Part shown: in pieces, positions 25,011-35,257 of the stretch | Numbering within the stretch: position 1 is the first letter of the stretch | Layout: the number at the start of each line of letters is the position of its first letter | Origin: Edolisoma coerulescens | Lineage: Eukaryota; Chordata; Aves; Passeriformes; Campephagidae | Assembly: GCA_013397115.1 (NCBI GenBank) | Contig: VWZW01000879.1 | Coordinates: forward strand, 186,390-250,389 | Length of the DNA stretch: 64,000 nucleotides | Direction: 5' to 3' | Translations under genes and position numbers: made by a program | The notes under the pieces: model-generated | What the model saw: the letters and a program-made list of their open reading frames with translations, nothing else | Database searches by the model: none | Told to the model about the DNA's origin: nothing

Positions 25011-26689
25011 CCCAAAGTCCTCACATTTTTGTTTCTGTGGATAAGACCAGGTATAGCTTTAGAATCAAACCACATGCAGAATGAGAGGAGCAACTGGGGT
25101 TGCTCAGTTGATCGCAGACGACACACACCATTTCATGGAACCATTAATTAAAAAGATTTATGCTGGTTTTGTGCTTCATTCTTTAACGCCTGCTGTAAAT
25201 AACATCAGCCTATAAACTAGCTATATCTGCAGTTCGTATCTGCACACCACAGAATCAACTGACCACTGAGTCCACCAACTTGTCTTAGGTCAGCAGCAGA
25301 ATCTGCCCATGTCATCCCTCTATTCCAGCACTCTTTCTCTTTTGATTTTCCTGTCTCCAATTTTTCTCTCACCACTTACAGCAGCTTCATCCTAAAAGAG
25401 ATGCCTTCTACACGACCAAATACTTCAGTGAGGATCACCTTCCCCCACCTTCCCATCCAGGGACAGAGCTGTTTTCAAGATGAGCAGCCAGGCCATGGGG
25501 AACCTAGCCATGAGGAGAGTGCAGGTGACAGTGCAAGCCATAGAGAGATAGGGAGAAAAGGAGGATGGGCCTACACTGTAATAAGTCCTTGAGACCTATA
25601 TGTATCCTGCAGTGGCTCATCTCATTTCAACTTCTCTTTAGTTTTACCCATATTGTTTCTAGATATGGATTTTTGTGTTTTTACTGCAAAGAGAAGAGTG
25701 TTATAGTACAGTTACTGTGCAGTGTCCCTGCATCTTAATGAGAGAGCAATGTACAGATACCATGTTCATTATTGGTAATGACACCATTCAGATGCTCTGT
25801 GTGAGGCAGACAGCATCAAAGGAACTGCAAACAAGCACTCTTCATGTCCCAGATTAGTGCTGCCTCTGGAAATAAACTACATATAGTTAGTTAAGTTGCT
25901 GCCTGCCATGGAGATAACACTTGAAACTACTTCCTCTCAGTTACTAACCACAGCAGGAGGATGAGGCACCACACAGTGTGACAACAATAACACAATTTGT
26001 GTAACAAAAATCCCCAAATTATTTGGTCTCTTAAATAGCAGCAAACTTCATGCTACTTTGCTGTCTCTCTTATATTTCTTGTTCCCAAGCATCTGGACTA
26101 CCCTTCAGACTTCACTTGTGTTGACTCATTGCTTTTCAAATGATGAGCTTTTTTCCAGGTCTCGTACAATAAAGTAAAATTCATTATGTCCTGCAGAAAA
26201 GAAGGTGACAGGTGGGCTCCCTCACTGATGCAGCTTTCTCTTGCACCTTTGCCCTGTCAGCTCAAAGGCATGCTGTTGATCTCTCTGTTGGAAATACAAA
26301 TGGCAAAACTATTGTGGCTGCAGAATCCTGACAGCCTCCTATCTGCCCAGCATGCACAGATGGATATTCTAGGCTGCTGCTGCTTTTCACCCTGCCCCAC
26401 TTCCATCTCATAGAGAAACCAGCATCATGTTTCAACACACCTCTGAATCCTCTTCGGATTCTCTTTTACAAAGTGATGTTCAATGGCAAGTGAAGCAAAG
26501 AGGATTTTTGAGGTCAACATCATGCTGAAAACCTCATCCGTGTGAATGTAATAACTTTTTATTTGTAACAACCGAACACAGAAGTCAGGACCCTGCTACA
26601 TGAGATGCTCTACAACCTCAGAACAAAAAGATGATCTGTACCTAGACACTATACAGCTTTTTTTAAAATGTAGTTTCTCTTTTTACTCC
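25011..26689. other. Intergenic spacer, part 1, nothing recognised
   Basis: AT-rich sequence after the UNC93A poly(A) site. Open frames are under 80 codons and resemble no family I know. No repeat is recognised. Confidence 0.55.
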
Positions 26690-26995
26690 TGTACTGGGTC
26701 TGGCTGGGATGGAGTTAATTTTCTTCAGAGCAGTCCATATGGTGCTGTGTTTCAGATTTTTACAACTAAAACAGTGTTGATAACACACCAGTGTTTTGGC
26801 TATTGCTGAGTAGTGTTTGCAGAACATCCAGGTTTTCTCTTTTTCTCCACTCTTCCCCCTCAGTGAGTAGGTTGCAGGTGCCTAAGAAATTGGGAGGTGG
26901 CACAACCAGGACGGCTGAGACAGACTGACGAAAGGGATATCATTTGCCACACGAAGCCCTGCTTAGCAATAAAAGTTCGGGGCAAAGGAACAGGA
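26690..26995 (+). repeat. ERVL-type avian LTR, 5' part only
   Basis: It begins TGTACTGGGTCTGGCTGGGA and continues with GGAGTTAATTTTCTTC, AGTGTTGATAACACACCAG and GCTGAGTAGTG, a text common to a widespread bird endogenous retrovirus LTR. A poly(A) signal AATAAA lies at 26968-26973, as in that LTR's R region. After about 26995 the match to what I remember of the family is lost, so the U5 end seems deleted. No internal retroviral genes are present. The family assignment is from memory. Confidence 0.65.
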
Positions 26996-27659
26996 AAAGG
27001 TTGCTCTGACTGTATTTAGGACCTCAGTACCACTGACATTGAATCAGCACAGGACACAGGACACAGGACATTGTGGCCTGTGGCTTGGGGAGCAGTTTTT
27101 CAGTCTTGATTTTTCACAAGACTTTATGTAGTCATTTCCTGAATGACAGCTCTTCCGTTGCACAGGGACCATGAGGAGCAACTCTGGTACCTTGGGAATG
27201 AAAGCCACAGCCACAGGTGGCAATGCTTTTGCCGTGGGACAGGATGAATATAAAGGTGCCCATCAGTCTTGGACATGACTTAAATGAAAATTGCTATTTA
27301 TGACATTATTATGCATGGACAATACACAGTTATAAAACTTATATGGTTTTGTTTATTGTAAAGGCTATAGGGGTCTTGCTGCATAGTATATGTAAAAAAA
27401 TCTGGGCAGAAATTCAGCTAGGAACATATATTCACTGAAATGCAAGAAAAAAAAAGATAGTTGAGGTTGCTGTGACATCTGCTGTTTCATGGCCAAAGAA
27501 GACTCCACAAGCCGTGCTTCAGTCTAGCAGGCAGTGAGCAGCACAGGTCTGTCTGTGCCGAGGCCTCAACCAGCAGCAGGGTGCAGGTAGACTCACCCTT
27601 CTCCACACCATGTGTCACTACCAGACAAGCTCTTACCTCAGCCACAACAACAGTGTTCA

Positions 27660-27717
27660 TTTTGCAGTGAAACAATAGCTTTTATCAGTTTTGCAGTGAA
27701 ACAATAGTTTTTATCAG
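27660..27717. repeat. Tandem duplication, 29-bp unit x2
   Basis: Two adjacent copies (27660-27688 and 27689-27717) of a 29-base unit beginning TTTTGCAGTGAAACAATAG. They differ at one base (C/T), so this is a recent local slippage or repair duplication. Confidence 0.9.
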
Positions 27718-27944
27718 TCTGACTCTGAGTGTGTGAGGTTAACAAAACCAGGTATAGCCATCTCAATGGACACTAGCTTTGGGATTTGAAGCGGTAGCCA
27801 GATTAATCCTGCCCCAGTCATTTGCCTGAAACCAAGAGCTCTAAGCCAGGCAACGGGTAATAAGCCTGTTGATGCTTATCTACTGAATGCTCTGTTTTCC
27901 CTGGTGTCACAGAGGATGGCGTCCTGCTCTCCTCAGGGGCAAGG

Positions 27945-28070
27945 CCAGGTTGGATGGGGCATTGAGCAACTTGGGCTAGTGGGAGGTGTCCCGACCCATG
28001 GCAGAAGGGTTGGAACTAGATGATCTTTAAGATCCCTTCCAACCCAAACCATTCTGGTTCTGTGATTCTA
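27945..28070 (+). mobile_element. CR1 LINE 3' tail fragment
   Basis: Reads CCAGGTTGGATGGGGCATTG, GGAACTAGATGATCTTTAAG, CCCTTCCAACCCAAACCATT and ends TTCTGTGATTCTA. This is the CR1 3' terminus in + orientation, strongly 5'-truncated. Confidence 0.9.
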
Positions 28071-28517
28071 AGGTCTCTGCTTCTGGGTGCTGGTTGGCAA
28101 CAGCAGTACATGGGTGTTAAACTCGAGCGTGGTCAGAGACAGCTGTGGCAGGTTTTGCATTGTGGAAGAATGTCTGCAAACTCATAGGCGGGTTTACAAA
28201 TTATTATGGGCTGAACACAGAACCCCGTGGGAATGAAGGCTGGTGAAGAGATGGGGGTTCATCTGGGCTCACATTTATACATAGTAAGGTGAGTGAAATC
28301 TACCTTCATTCATTTAGACCGATGCCGAATACTGGAGTTAGTGCTTCATAATTGCACTTCAAGAGCTTCTGCTTATATGTGATACGACTTTCTTAAAAGT
28401 GGATGGGTGTTCTTTGTTAAAGTGGTTTGTTTTCTTTTCTTTGGATTTAATTATCTGGGAAATTGGAGCAGACATTTGTTGTATCTAGGTTTGGTGAGCC
28501 AATTTCCTGTAAACTGG

Positions 28518-28567
28518 CATTCCCTGAATGCCAGAAGTTTAACTTCATTCCCTGAATGCCAGAAGTA
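28518..28567. repeat. Tandem duplication, 28-bp unit, nearly 2 copies
   Basis: CATTCCCTGAATGCCAGAAG occurs at 28518 and again at 28546, a period of 28 bases. Confidence 0.9.
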
Positions 28568-28889
28568 TGAAAGATGTTCATTAACACAAGCTGATATGAG
28601 CAAACCACCAAAGAAAGCTTCATTGTTCAGACATTATTAACAGCTTAGTGTATGATTACCTAGTGGAGACTGTGATGGCACAGTTTACCACCCTCTGGAT
28701 GCATGTTCAATAGCAGAAACACTGCTAATAGCATTGTCCAGCAGTGCAGAAAAGACAAAGCTAACTGCAGTCTGTGACTCATCCAAATGCTTACCACGGC
28801 TGTGTCCAATTACATCATTTTTTTCTTAATTTAATAATCTTTGCCCCAGGATTTGAACCAGCTACTGTAAATCTTATTTAGTTTTGCAT

Positions 28890-28960
28890 GGTTGGGTTTT
28901 TTGGTGTGTTTGTCTTTTTGGTTTTTTGGTTGGTTGGTTGTTGTTTGCTTGTTTGTTATT
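28890..28960. repeat. T/G-rich low-complexity tract
   Basis: A run of G and T with irregular TTGG and TTTG units, including GGTTGGTTGGTTG, almost free of A and C on the + strand. The small open frames read here on both strands are products of composition. Confidence 0.75.
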
Positions 28961-31900
28961 CATTTTTTTCTTAGCATGTGACATAGTGCTGTTTAATAAG
29001 CAGACAGAGCAAAGAATTGCCAGAAAGAAAGTGGAAGCAAACATAACCATAATTTCCTGGTACCACCACATTAGGTTTGTGTGCAAGCTCAGCAGCAAGC
29101 CCCCAAATTTCTGGGGCTGAAAAGAATGACTGACTGCAAGAGACACAGCAAGGCTACTTTCCCCTTCATGGCATTTTATGTAAGTCCTATTACATCACGA
29201 CCATACTTCAGTAGCTGCTTACTGTGTTTCTCTGCTGTTCCTTATAAATCCCTCACTCAAAGGAAAGCTCTCACTAAGGATAATTTAACTGCAGTCTGTC
29301 TCTGATCTGTAAGGGGATTCTCAGAAATAATCCCAGTGCAGTTTAGATCTTGCTCCCTCCCTTCCAACACCAGTTTAAACCTGAGATGGAAGGTTACTGC
29401 AGGTCTAACTGTAAAACATCTCTAAATATATTAATATACATATTACTATTGGAATATAGAATTACATAGTACTTTGCAATATGGAAAGTCATTTTATACA
29501 GAGGTTCAGATTCTGGCCACAGTCTCAGCCATTAGTGATGCCTTAAGTCTCTTTCCAATAGGACCCTTATTCCTCACATCCTGGACCAAAGCTTACTTCA
29601 AATCCCTTCTTGTTTAGGCAATAATTTCCTCACTACAGAGTGTAAGATGGTCCAGGACTATTTTTAACCCACACACTACAGGGCAAAGAATTCCCAGGGA
29701 AGAAAGTCCTATGGTAAAGTAATCATATGCTTCCAACCCCACTGCCCTGCTTCCCAGCCTTCCTGGAAAACCTCCTGGACACTGCTCCATGCATTGGACA
29801 GCCATGACATAGTTACATCATATGAGAGAGCCACAAATGTGAGAGTGGAGAGAGAAACGTATTTTTTCTTCCTGAAAGATTTTAAAATTTATTTTCCACA
29901 TTCAAATAAAGTGGTGAGAATCCTGAACTATTCTGTGACTTGTGAAACTTTTGAATTATGTTAATTTACATTTTGATAATAGTCAGGTATTTCATTTCAC
30001 ATTTGGGCTTTTAGTTTTAGAACTAAATTCGCATTTAAAAAAAGTCTTCCTGCACCATTGTCTCTTAAAAAATGAAAAGAGGATATTCTCAAAATTTCAA
30101 AACAAGAAAATTAAAATTAAATAAGAGCTATCAAAAGATTGCATTTGTTCTTTGGGAAAAAAGTTTTCGATTTCAATAAATGCTATTTTTTCCACAGAAA
30201 AGTGTCCCTCGCCAACACAACAGCACATTGCTCAATGCAGTACTTCCAGATGTGACTTTTTCCCTTTGTTTCTGCAGTTGTTTGGAAGGCAGAGGTTACT
30301 CATTCTGGAGTCTAAAACTCAACCTGAAAAGAAAAAGCCAGGATGCCACTACAGTAACAGGATGTGAAGGAGTCTTGTCTAGCATAGAGACCATTTACTT
30401 CGTATTTTTTTTGCTTGCTACTTTCTGCGAGAAGGTGGGGGGTTGGTATGTTAATGTTTTGTCAGAATGGTCCTCAGCTCAAACACTCTTCTCTCATCCA
30501 CGATACTCTCTGCCCCAAACACAGAGTCTAATCCTCAGGGACAATCAGACTGTAGGGTTTCAGCACTGCAGGTTTCCAGAAAAATAAAACTGAGAGGAAC
30601 AGCAACTCTTTGAAATCGACAGATCCATGGGCCTTTTTCCTTAATGCCACCAGCCAGTTGGACAGGTCTTAATTTGAGTCTTGTGTATGTTGAACTCGCT
30701 GGGTAGGGAGGAGCACTCTTCATGAACTACATGAGAATTGCTCTGTGCAATGTATCTCAAAATGCATTTCCTGCTCACAAAAATAGACGGGGTCCCTCAC
30801 CTACTTCCATTATAGAGAATGGGAAATGGTATTTCATTCAGAATCCACGTATATTTCCATGGACCATTATTTTCTTGAGAGGGAAGTGAGGAGAAGGTGC
30901 CCTGCTCCTCAAGAATCGGAGAGGAGCTCATCGGTGGAACAGCAGCAGATTCTCAGTGAGTTAAATCAGCATACGTCAGAGAAGGAAAAGAGCATTGGAA
31001 TCAATAGGCATTTTCCTACTGTCTACTGTGGGTTTTGCATTGGGCTTTATGATCTTAACCAAGAGGGTTTGCTCAGAGCAGGGCAACATATTAAGTTAGT
31101 ATAATGTGCCAGTAATGCAGCAGTGGAAAGAAAGTCACCTTAAAGTAAGATGGAAGTGAAGGCAGAGGGCTGTGATACAAGAGATATCTTGAAGCTGTTG
31201 GAGTTTCATCTCCATGAGAGTGTTTATGACAAATTCAAGCTGTGGCTTTCAGAGCTCAATTAAAATCCAGCCTTGTGTTTAGGCTGTTCCATGGATGACA
31301 CTGTGAGAGGTAAACTTTTTCCCAGTATTGCTGAACTGCTGAACTACAAGCAGATTGACATTTTCAGGCCAAACCAAGTGGCTGGGATGAGGGCTGGCAG
31401 AAGGCATGTGCCCTAGAGCACAGCTGGTGAGAGTGCCTGGCTTACTTATGAAAAAGTGTCAAAATGTACTTCTGCTTCTTCTTTACAACGTGCCCTGCAG
31501 GCTGCAAGAGGATCAATTCCTAAGGTGGCTGTCCTAACTAAGAAAACTGCAAGAGTACTTCCAAGAAAAACACTGACTTCCCAGCTGCAGGAAAAAATAC
31601 CATGCCAAAACCACCCTTCCGAGCAAAAGGTGAAGCTAAAAATAAACAAATCCCAGGAGGCTGGGTGTTGTCCACACATGTCTGCCCAAGTCAGTTGCTG
31701 GTTACCCACACCTGACTTTTGCAACCATGAGCTAACCACGCACGTGTTTCCTCTGATAAAGACTGGAGGCCGAGATCCCTGGCTGTCTGAATTGAACTAG
31801 CTCTGTTCACAAGTCACAGCATATTCTAAATGTGAACAAAAACTGAGGCCAAATACTGGCTGTAGCATGTTTTTGCCAATGCCAGAAAAACTTGGGAAAA

Positions 31901-33599
31901 GACAAAAGTGCGATTTCCCAAATGTGTTCCATCTCCCAGAAGGATTCATGAAAATTCCATTGTAAATCCTCCGGGACAAAAAACATCAAGAAGTAGCCAT
32001 GTGTGTTGCTACAGTTTAGGCACAATATGCAGTCACACTTAATTTGGATTATTTTGGGGTTATTTTTGTTCCTACAGCTATGAACTATAAATGGTAGAGC
32101 CATGTTTCTGGTTAACTAAGGCAAGCAGAAGGTGGAGGAGAGAGGGTGTGAGAATCAGCCTGTGAAAAACAGAGTGGGATGTGTCAGAACTCATCTGTGA
32201 AGGACTCTCAGTTGTAACATACCTGACAGAGCTTGTCATTCATGCAGGCGTTTTTCTGCCTTTTCATTTTCAAACCCAATGCATGCCCTTCATGCCAAAA
32301 ATCAGTTTACTATTATACCATAAAATATCTCCTGAAAAACGTGTCTTGGTAAAATGACGCTCAGACATGGGCTGGCAAAATCTTTGGTAACCTCACCCTT
32401 GATTTCCGCAGAGGAAGGTTTGCCATTGATTTTGCCAGAGGGTAGCACCAGGCCGGTGCCTGTGCACCTCTACAGCCTGGCTGCAAGCTGGTGCTAACGA
32501 GGTGAATGCACACACCCACACAGTGAGTGCCTACACCCCAGAGGTGTTTGCATTCAGGCATCGCTGCCTGCGCAGCTCTGGGGACTGCCTTGCACGTTCC
32601 CCATGTCACACAGCTTCAGGACCCTGGGCCAAATTATTCCACAGTCAAAATGCTTCCTGCAAGTAGAGTCAAGAGTGCTTAATGAAGCAAGGAGCTAGCA
32701 GCACGATAACAAAATCGTTCCTTATTTATTTTACAATTAGGAGGGATTACTTATCCACAGAATTCTGTGATTCAGTGACAGGTTATTGAATAGTAAACAG
32801 TGATTTAAGGCTAAAAGCTGCGAGCAAAGCCTGTTTTCTGATTTATTGCAGAAACAAAAAGAATGTCACCATTTTAACTGGAGAACAGGGACCTTTTGTT
32901 AAAGGAATTCCTGGGAATAAAAACAATGGTCCTTTATAAAATGTTGGTATCATATCTAGTTTCCCAGCCAAACTGAAAACACCAGCCACATTCACTTTTT
33001 TATGATGCTTAATTGAGAAAAAACATCAACATAGATTTGTTTTGGTCAGCATAAGGTAGCACGAACTAAAATTCTTAGTGAAACACATGGAAAAGAATGA
33101 TGTCTTGATTCATTTTGGTTAGAGTTTTCTTTTAAAAAACAAATAAAATATATTAACTATTTCAGTAGTAGAAAGCAGGAGTGTTATGAAGCAGTTAAGG
33201 GAAAACAATACAATTTTATCATTACACCAGCTGATGTCAAACTGCATGGATTCTCATAGCTTCATAATTAAATTGATAAACTGAAGTATGTGTATGATCT
33301 ACATCAGCAATGCTTCTTGCTCTTTTTTTGAAAGATGCTCTGCAATTTGAGGGGTGATTTGTTGGATGTCTGAGACCCTGGAAACAGAAGAGAAGAACAA
33401 GCAATTCCATAATGTTGCAATTTTTGCACTTAGGTGTGAGAAAAGGCCAAAGCAGCATGCTAGGAGAGTGAATTTGTTGCTACAGGAATTTGAAGGGCAT
33501 AAGGAGATAATTTGGTATCTCAGTCAATGGGCAGGTAATGAGCTGAGCTCTACAAGAGAAGAGTTTCAGTGATTTGGAAAAATTCACTTCACTGAAAGT
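28961..33599. other. Intergenic spacer, part 2, no gene recognised
   Basis: Open frames here (up to 135 codons at 30180-30587 and 114 at 31456-31800) are not conserved-looking and have overlapping counterparts on the other strand. The first copy of a diverged ~120-bp repeat lies at its right end (32955-33075). No promoter, tRNA or known transposon is seen. Confidence 0.5.
32955..33075 (+). repeat. Diverged dispersed repeat, copy 1
   Basis: Resembles 34160-34290 in direct orientation. Shared pieces in the same order are CCAAACTGAAAAC / CAAATTGAAAAC, CATTCACTTTTTT / CTTCCACTCTTTTT, TTAATTGAG / TTAACTGAAG, ATAGAT / GTAGAT, and TCAGCATAAGGTAGCAC / TCAGCATAAGGCAGCAC, then GAACT. I do not know the family. 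Confidence 0.6.
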
Positions 33600-33729
33600 G
33601 TTGAAGTCCAGGTTGGATGGGGCTTTGAGCAACCTGGTCTAGTGGAAGGTGTCTCTGCCCATGGCAGGGGAATTGGAACTAGATGATCTTTAGGGTCCTT
33701 TCCAATCCAAACTATTCTATGGTTTTCTG
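33600..33729 (+). mobile_element. CR1 LINE 3' tail fragment
   Basis: Reads CCAGGTTGGATGGGGCTTTG, AGCAACCTGGTCTAGTGGAA, GGAACTAGATGATCTTTAGG and TTCCAATCCAAACTATTCTA. This is the 3' end of a CR1 element on the + strand, with all coding sequence missing. Confidence 0.9.
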
Positions 33730-34159
33730 ACAGGCAGTCTATGGGGAAGGCAGTTGAAAGCAGCATCTGATAAATTACGAATCCCTCTAAGTATCAAGTG
33801 CCATCCAAAGAATGTTACAGATGGAGAGATTCACTGACCAGAAATATTTCTGCACTACTGGAAGAATAAAAGCAATAGTGGGAAAGGTTATTTCAAAGAC
33901 AAAGCAACACAGAGGAGAGACTGCTGGAGGAAGAAGAAAGACCCAGAAGATCCAGATCTTTGATCCAGAGTAATCATTAGGATGGAATAAACATTACATT
34001 TTATTTTCAAATGGACAAGGCATAGTTTTTGGATTATGATCATATAATTATTGAATAACTTTGTTTGGAAGGGACATCCAGAGCTGTGACTGTTCACTCC
34101 ACTCCTGCTCAGGTTTTGGTCTAATGTCCAGCTCATGATAAGCCCTGATACATGCTGGG

Positions 34160-34290
34160 AAATTCTGCTCCAAAGAATCCAAACAAATTGAAAACATTGA
34201 TCACTTCCACTCTTTTTGTGATTATTAACTGAAGAAATAAAAATCCTATGTAGATCTTAGTCAGCATAAGGCAGCACAGAACTGTTGGTT
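34160..34290 (+). repeat. Diverged dispersed repeat, copy 2
   Basis: Second copy of the sequence at 32955-33075, about 1.2 kb away in direct orientation, sharing the near-exact core TCAGCATAAGGNAGCAC. The solo LTR begins only about 40 bases further right. Confidence 0.6.
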
Positions 34291-34325
34291 CTTATTTGAG
34301 GTTCTTATGCCATAGTTCTTAATTG

Positions 34326-34761
34326 TAGTCACTTGTTGCATCGCGAATTGCGAGTTCCCACAGCCTCCCTGCAGCCCTGCCCTCAGTTCCCCATTGTTTG
34401 TCTGTAATCCCTCCCCTGTTCCATCCTCACTGGCTGGTTCCCTGTTGATCCCTCCCATGTTCCCTTTCCCTATTGGATTGTACCCCTCACCCCGCCTCCC
34501 TATGTCCCAGTATAAAAATGCCTGTAACTTCCTGGTATGTCATCTCACTGGTCTTGCGCCTTCAGAAGATTGAACTTTCTAGAGTCTAAGCAGTAGATCG
34601 CTTCTCTCGCCTTTATCTCTGCTGGCGCATCTCCCACCGGCCTGGGGGAAGCCCCTCGAGTGGAAGCGACGTTCCCGACCGCTTTTGTGTGTGTTCCTGC
34701 TGTGGTCAGGGCGTAGCGCGATAACCCTGGGCTTCCTGCATCTAGGGTCACTTTCACAACA
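34326..34761 (+). repeat. Probable solo LTR of an endogenous retrovirus
   Basis: A GC- and CpG-rich block of about 430 bases inside AT-rich DNA. It has a TATA box (TATAAAAA, 34511-34518), a pyrimidine-rich U3-like part, and matching ends (TGTTG at 34334, CAACA at 34757-34761). A 5-base direct repeat AATTG flanks 34326-34761 (34321-34325 and 34762-34766). With that duplication the element would start TAGTC rather than the usual TG, so the left edge is uncertain (34324, 34326 or 34334). No retroviral genes are present. The short frames inside, on the - strand, are not genes. Confidence 0.6.
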
Positions 34762-34833
34762 AATTGCAGAAAAGCTAGGGAAAGTGTGATCAGTACCATG
34801 AAACAAGCACTTTGGTGAGAAGTACTGTAGATA

Positions 34834-34839
34834 TTTATT
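34834..34839 (-). terminator. TCP10: TCP10 poly(A) signal
   Basis: AATAAA on the - strand (TTTATT on +), about 230 bases after the TCP10 stop codon. It predicts cleavage near 34815 and a 3' UTR of about 250 bases. Confidence 0.55.
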
Positions 34840-35067
34840 TTAACGTTGAATACACAAAGAGGGCTGCATCTCCTTCAGTCTCACTCAAGAGACATTTAAT
34901 TCAGGTAAGGTTATTCCAGTCTAAGCACCAGCTGCTGAGCCAAAACAATTTTCAGCCCTACAAATCCATCCATTCATTTTCACAAGTTAAATATTCCTAA
35001 CAGTTCTGACCTGCCAAAAAACCGGCTTGAGCTACAGACGTACAGTGCAGCCCTCTGCAGGGAGGAA

Positions 35068-35257
35068 TCACTTCTTATCTAGGATGAGATTACCCTCCTC
35101 ATCCTTGATTTGAACTCGTCCCGTGGAGTACTTGGTTTCCTGTCTGCCGTTGCAGAACACAGTTTTCACGGTGCCATCCGGGTACTCCCTCCTCCTGAAC
35201 TGTGCAGTGTGAATCTCCCTTTGGCCATCACTGAATACCACGATTTTATCTCCATTC
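35068..35257 (-). CDS. TCP10: TCP10 last coding exon and stop (residues 1202-1263)
   Basis: Acceptor GCTTCTTTCAG|G. Reads NGDKIVVFSDGQREIHTAQF, then [20 protein letters not shown] and ends DEEGNLILDKK plus TGA. Human CPAP has [20 protein letters not shown] and ends KDKEGNVLMDTEL. The G-box is therefore complete to its natural end. Confidence 0.96.

Noticed and set aside
30180..31800. Open frames of 135 and 114 codons in the intergenic spacer
   Set aside because: Composition-like translations without recognisable motifs, and no poly(A) signal or promoter pattern to match.
34045..34150. Possible old CR1 fragment (TTTGGAAGGGACATCCAGAG)
   Set aside because: Only a few words resemble CR1; not enough to call without an alignment.
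34545..34806. 84- and 75-codon - strand frames
   Set aside because: They lie within the solo LTR, overlap each other in two frames, and match no retroviral or host protein.
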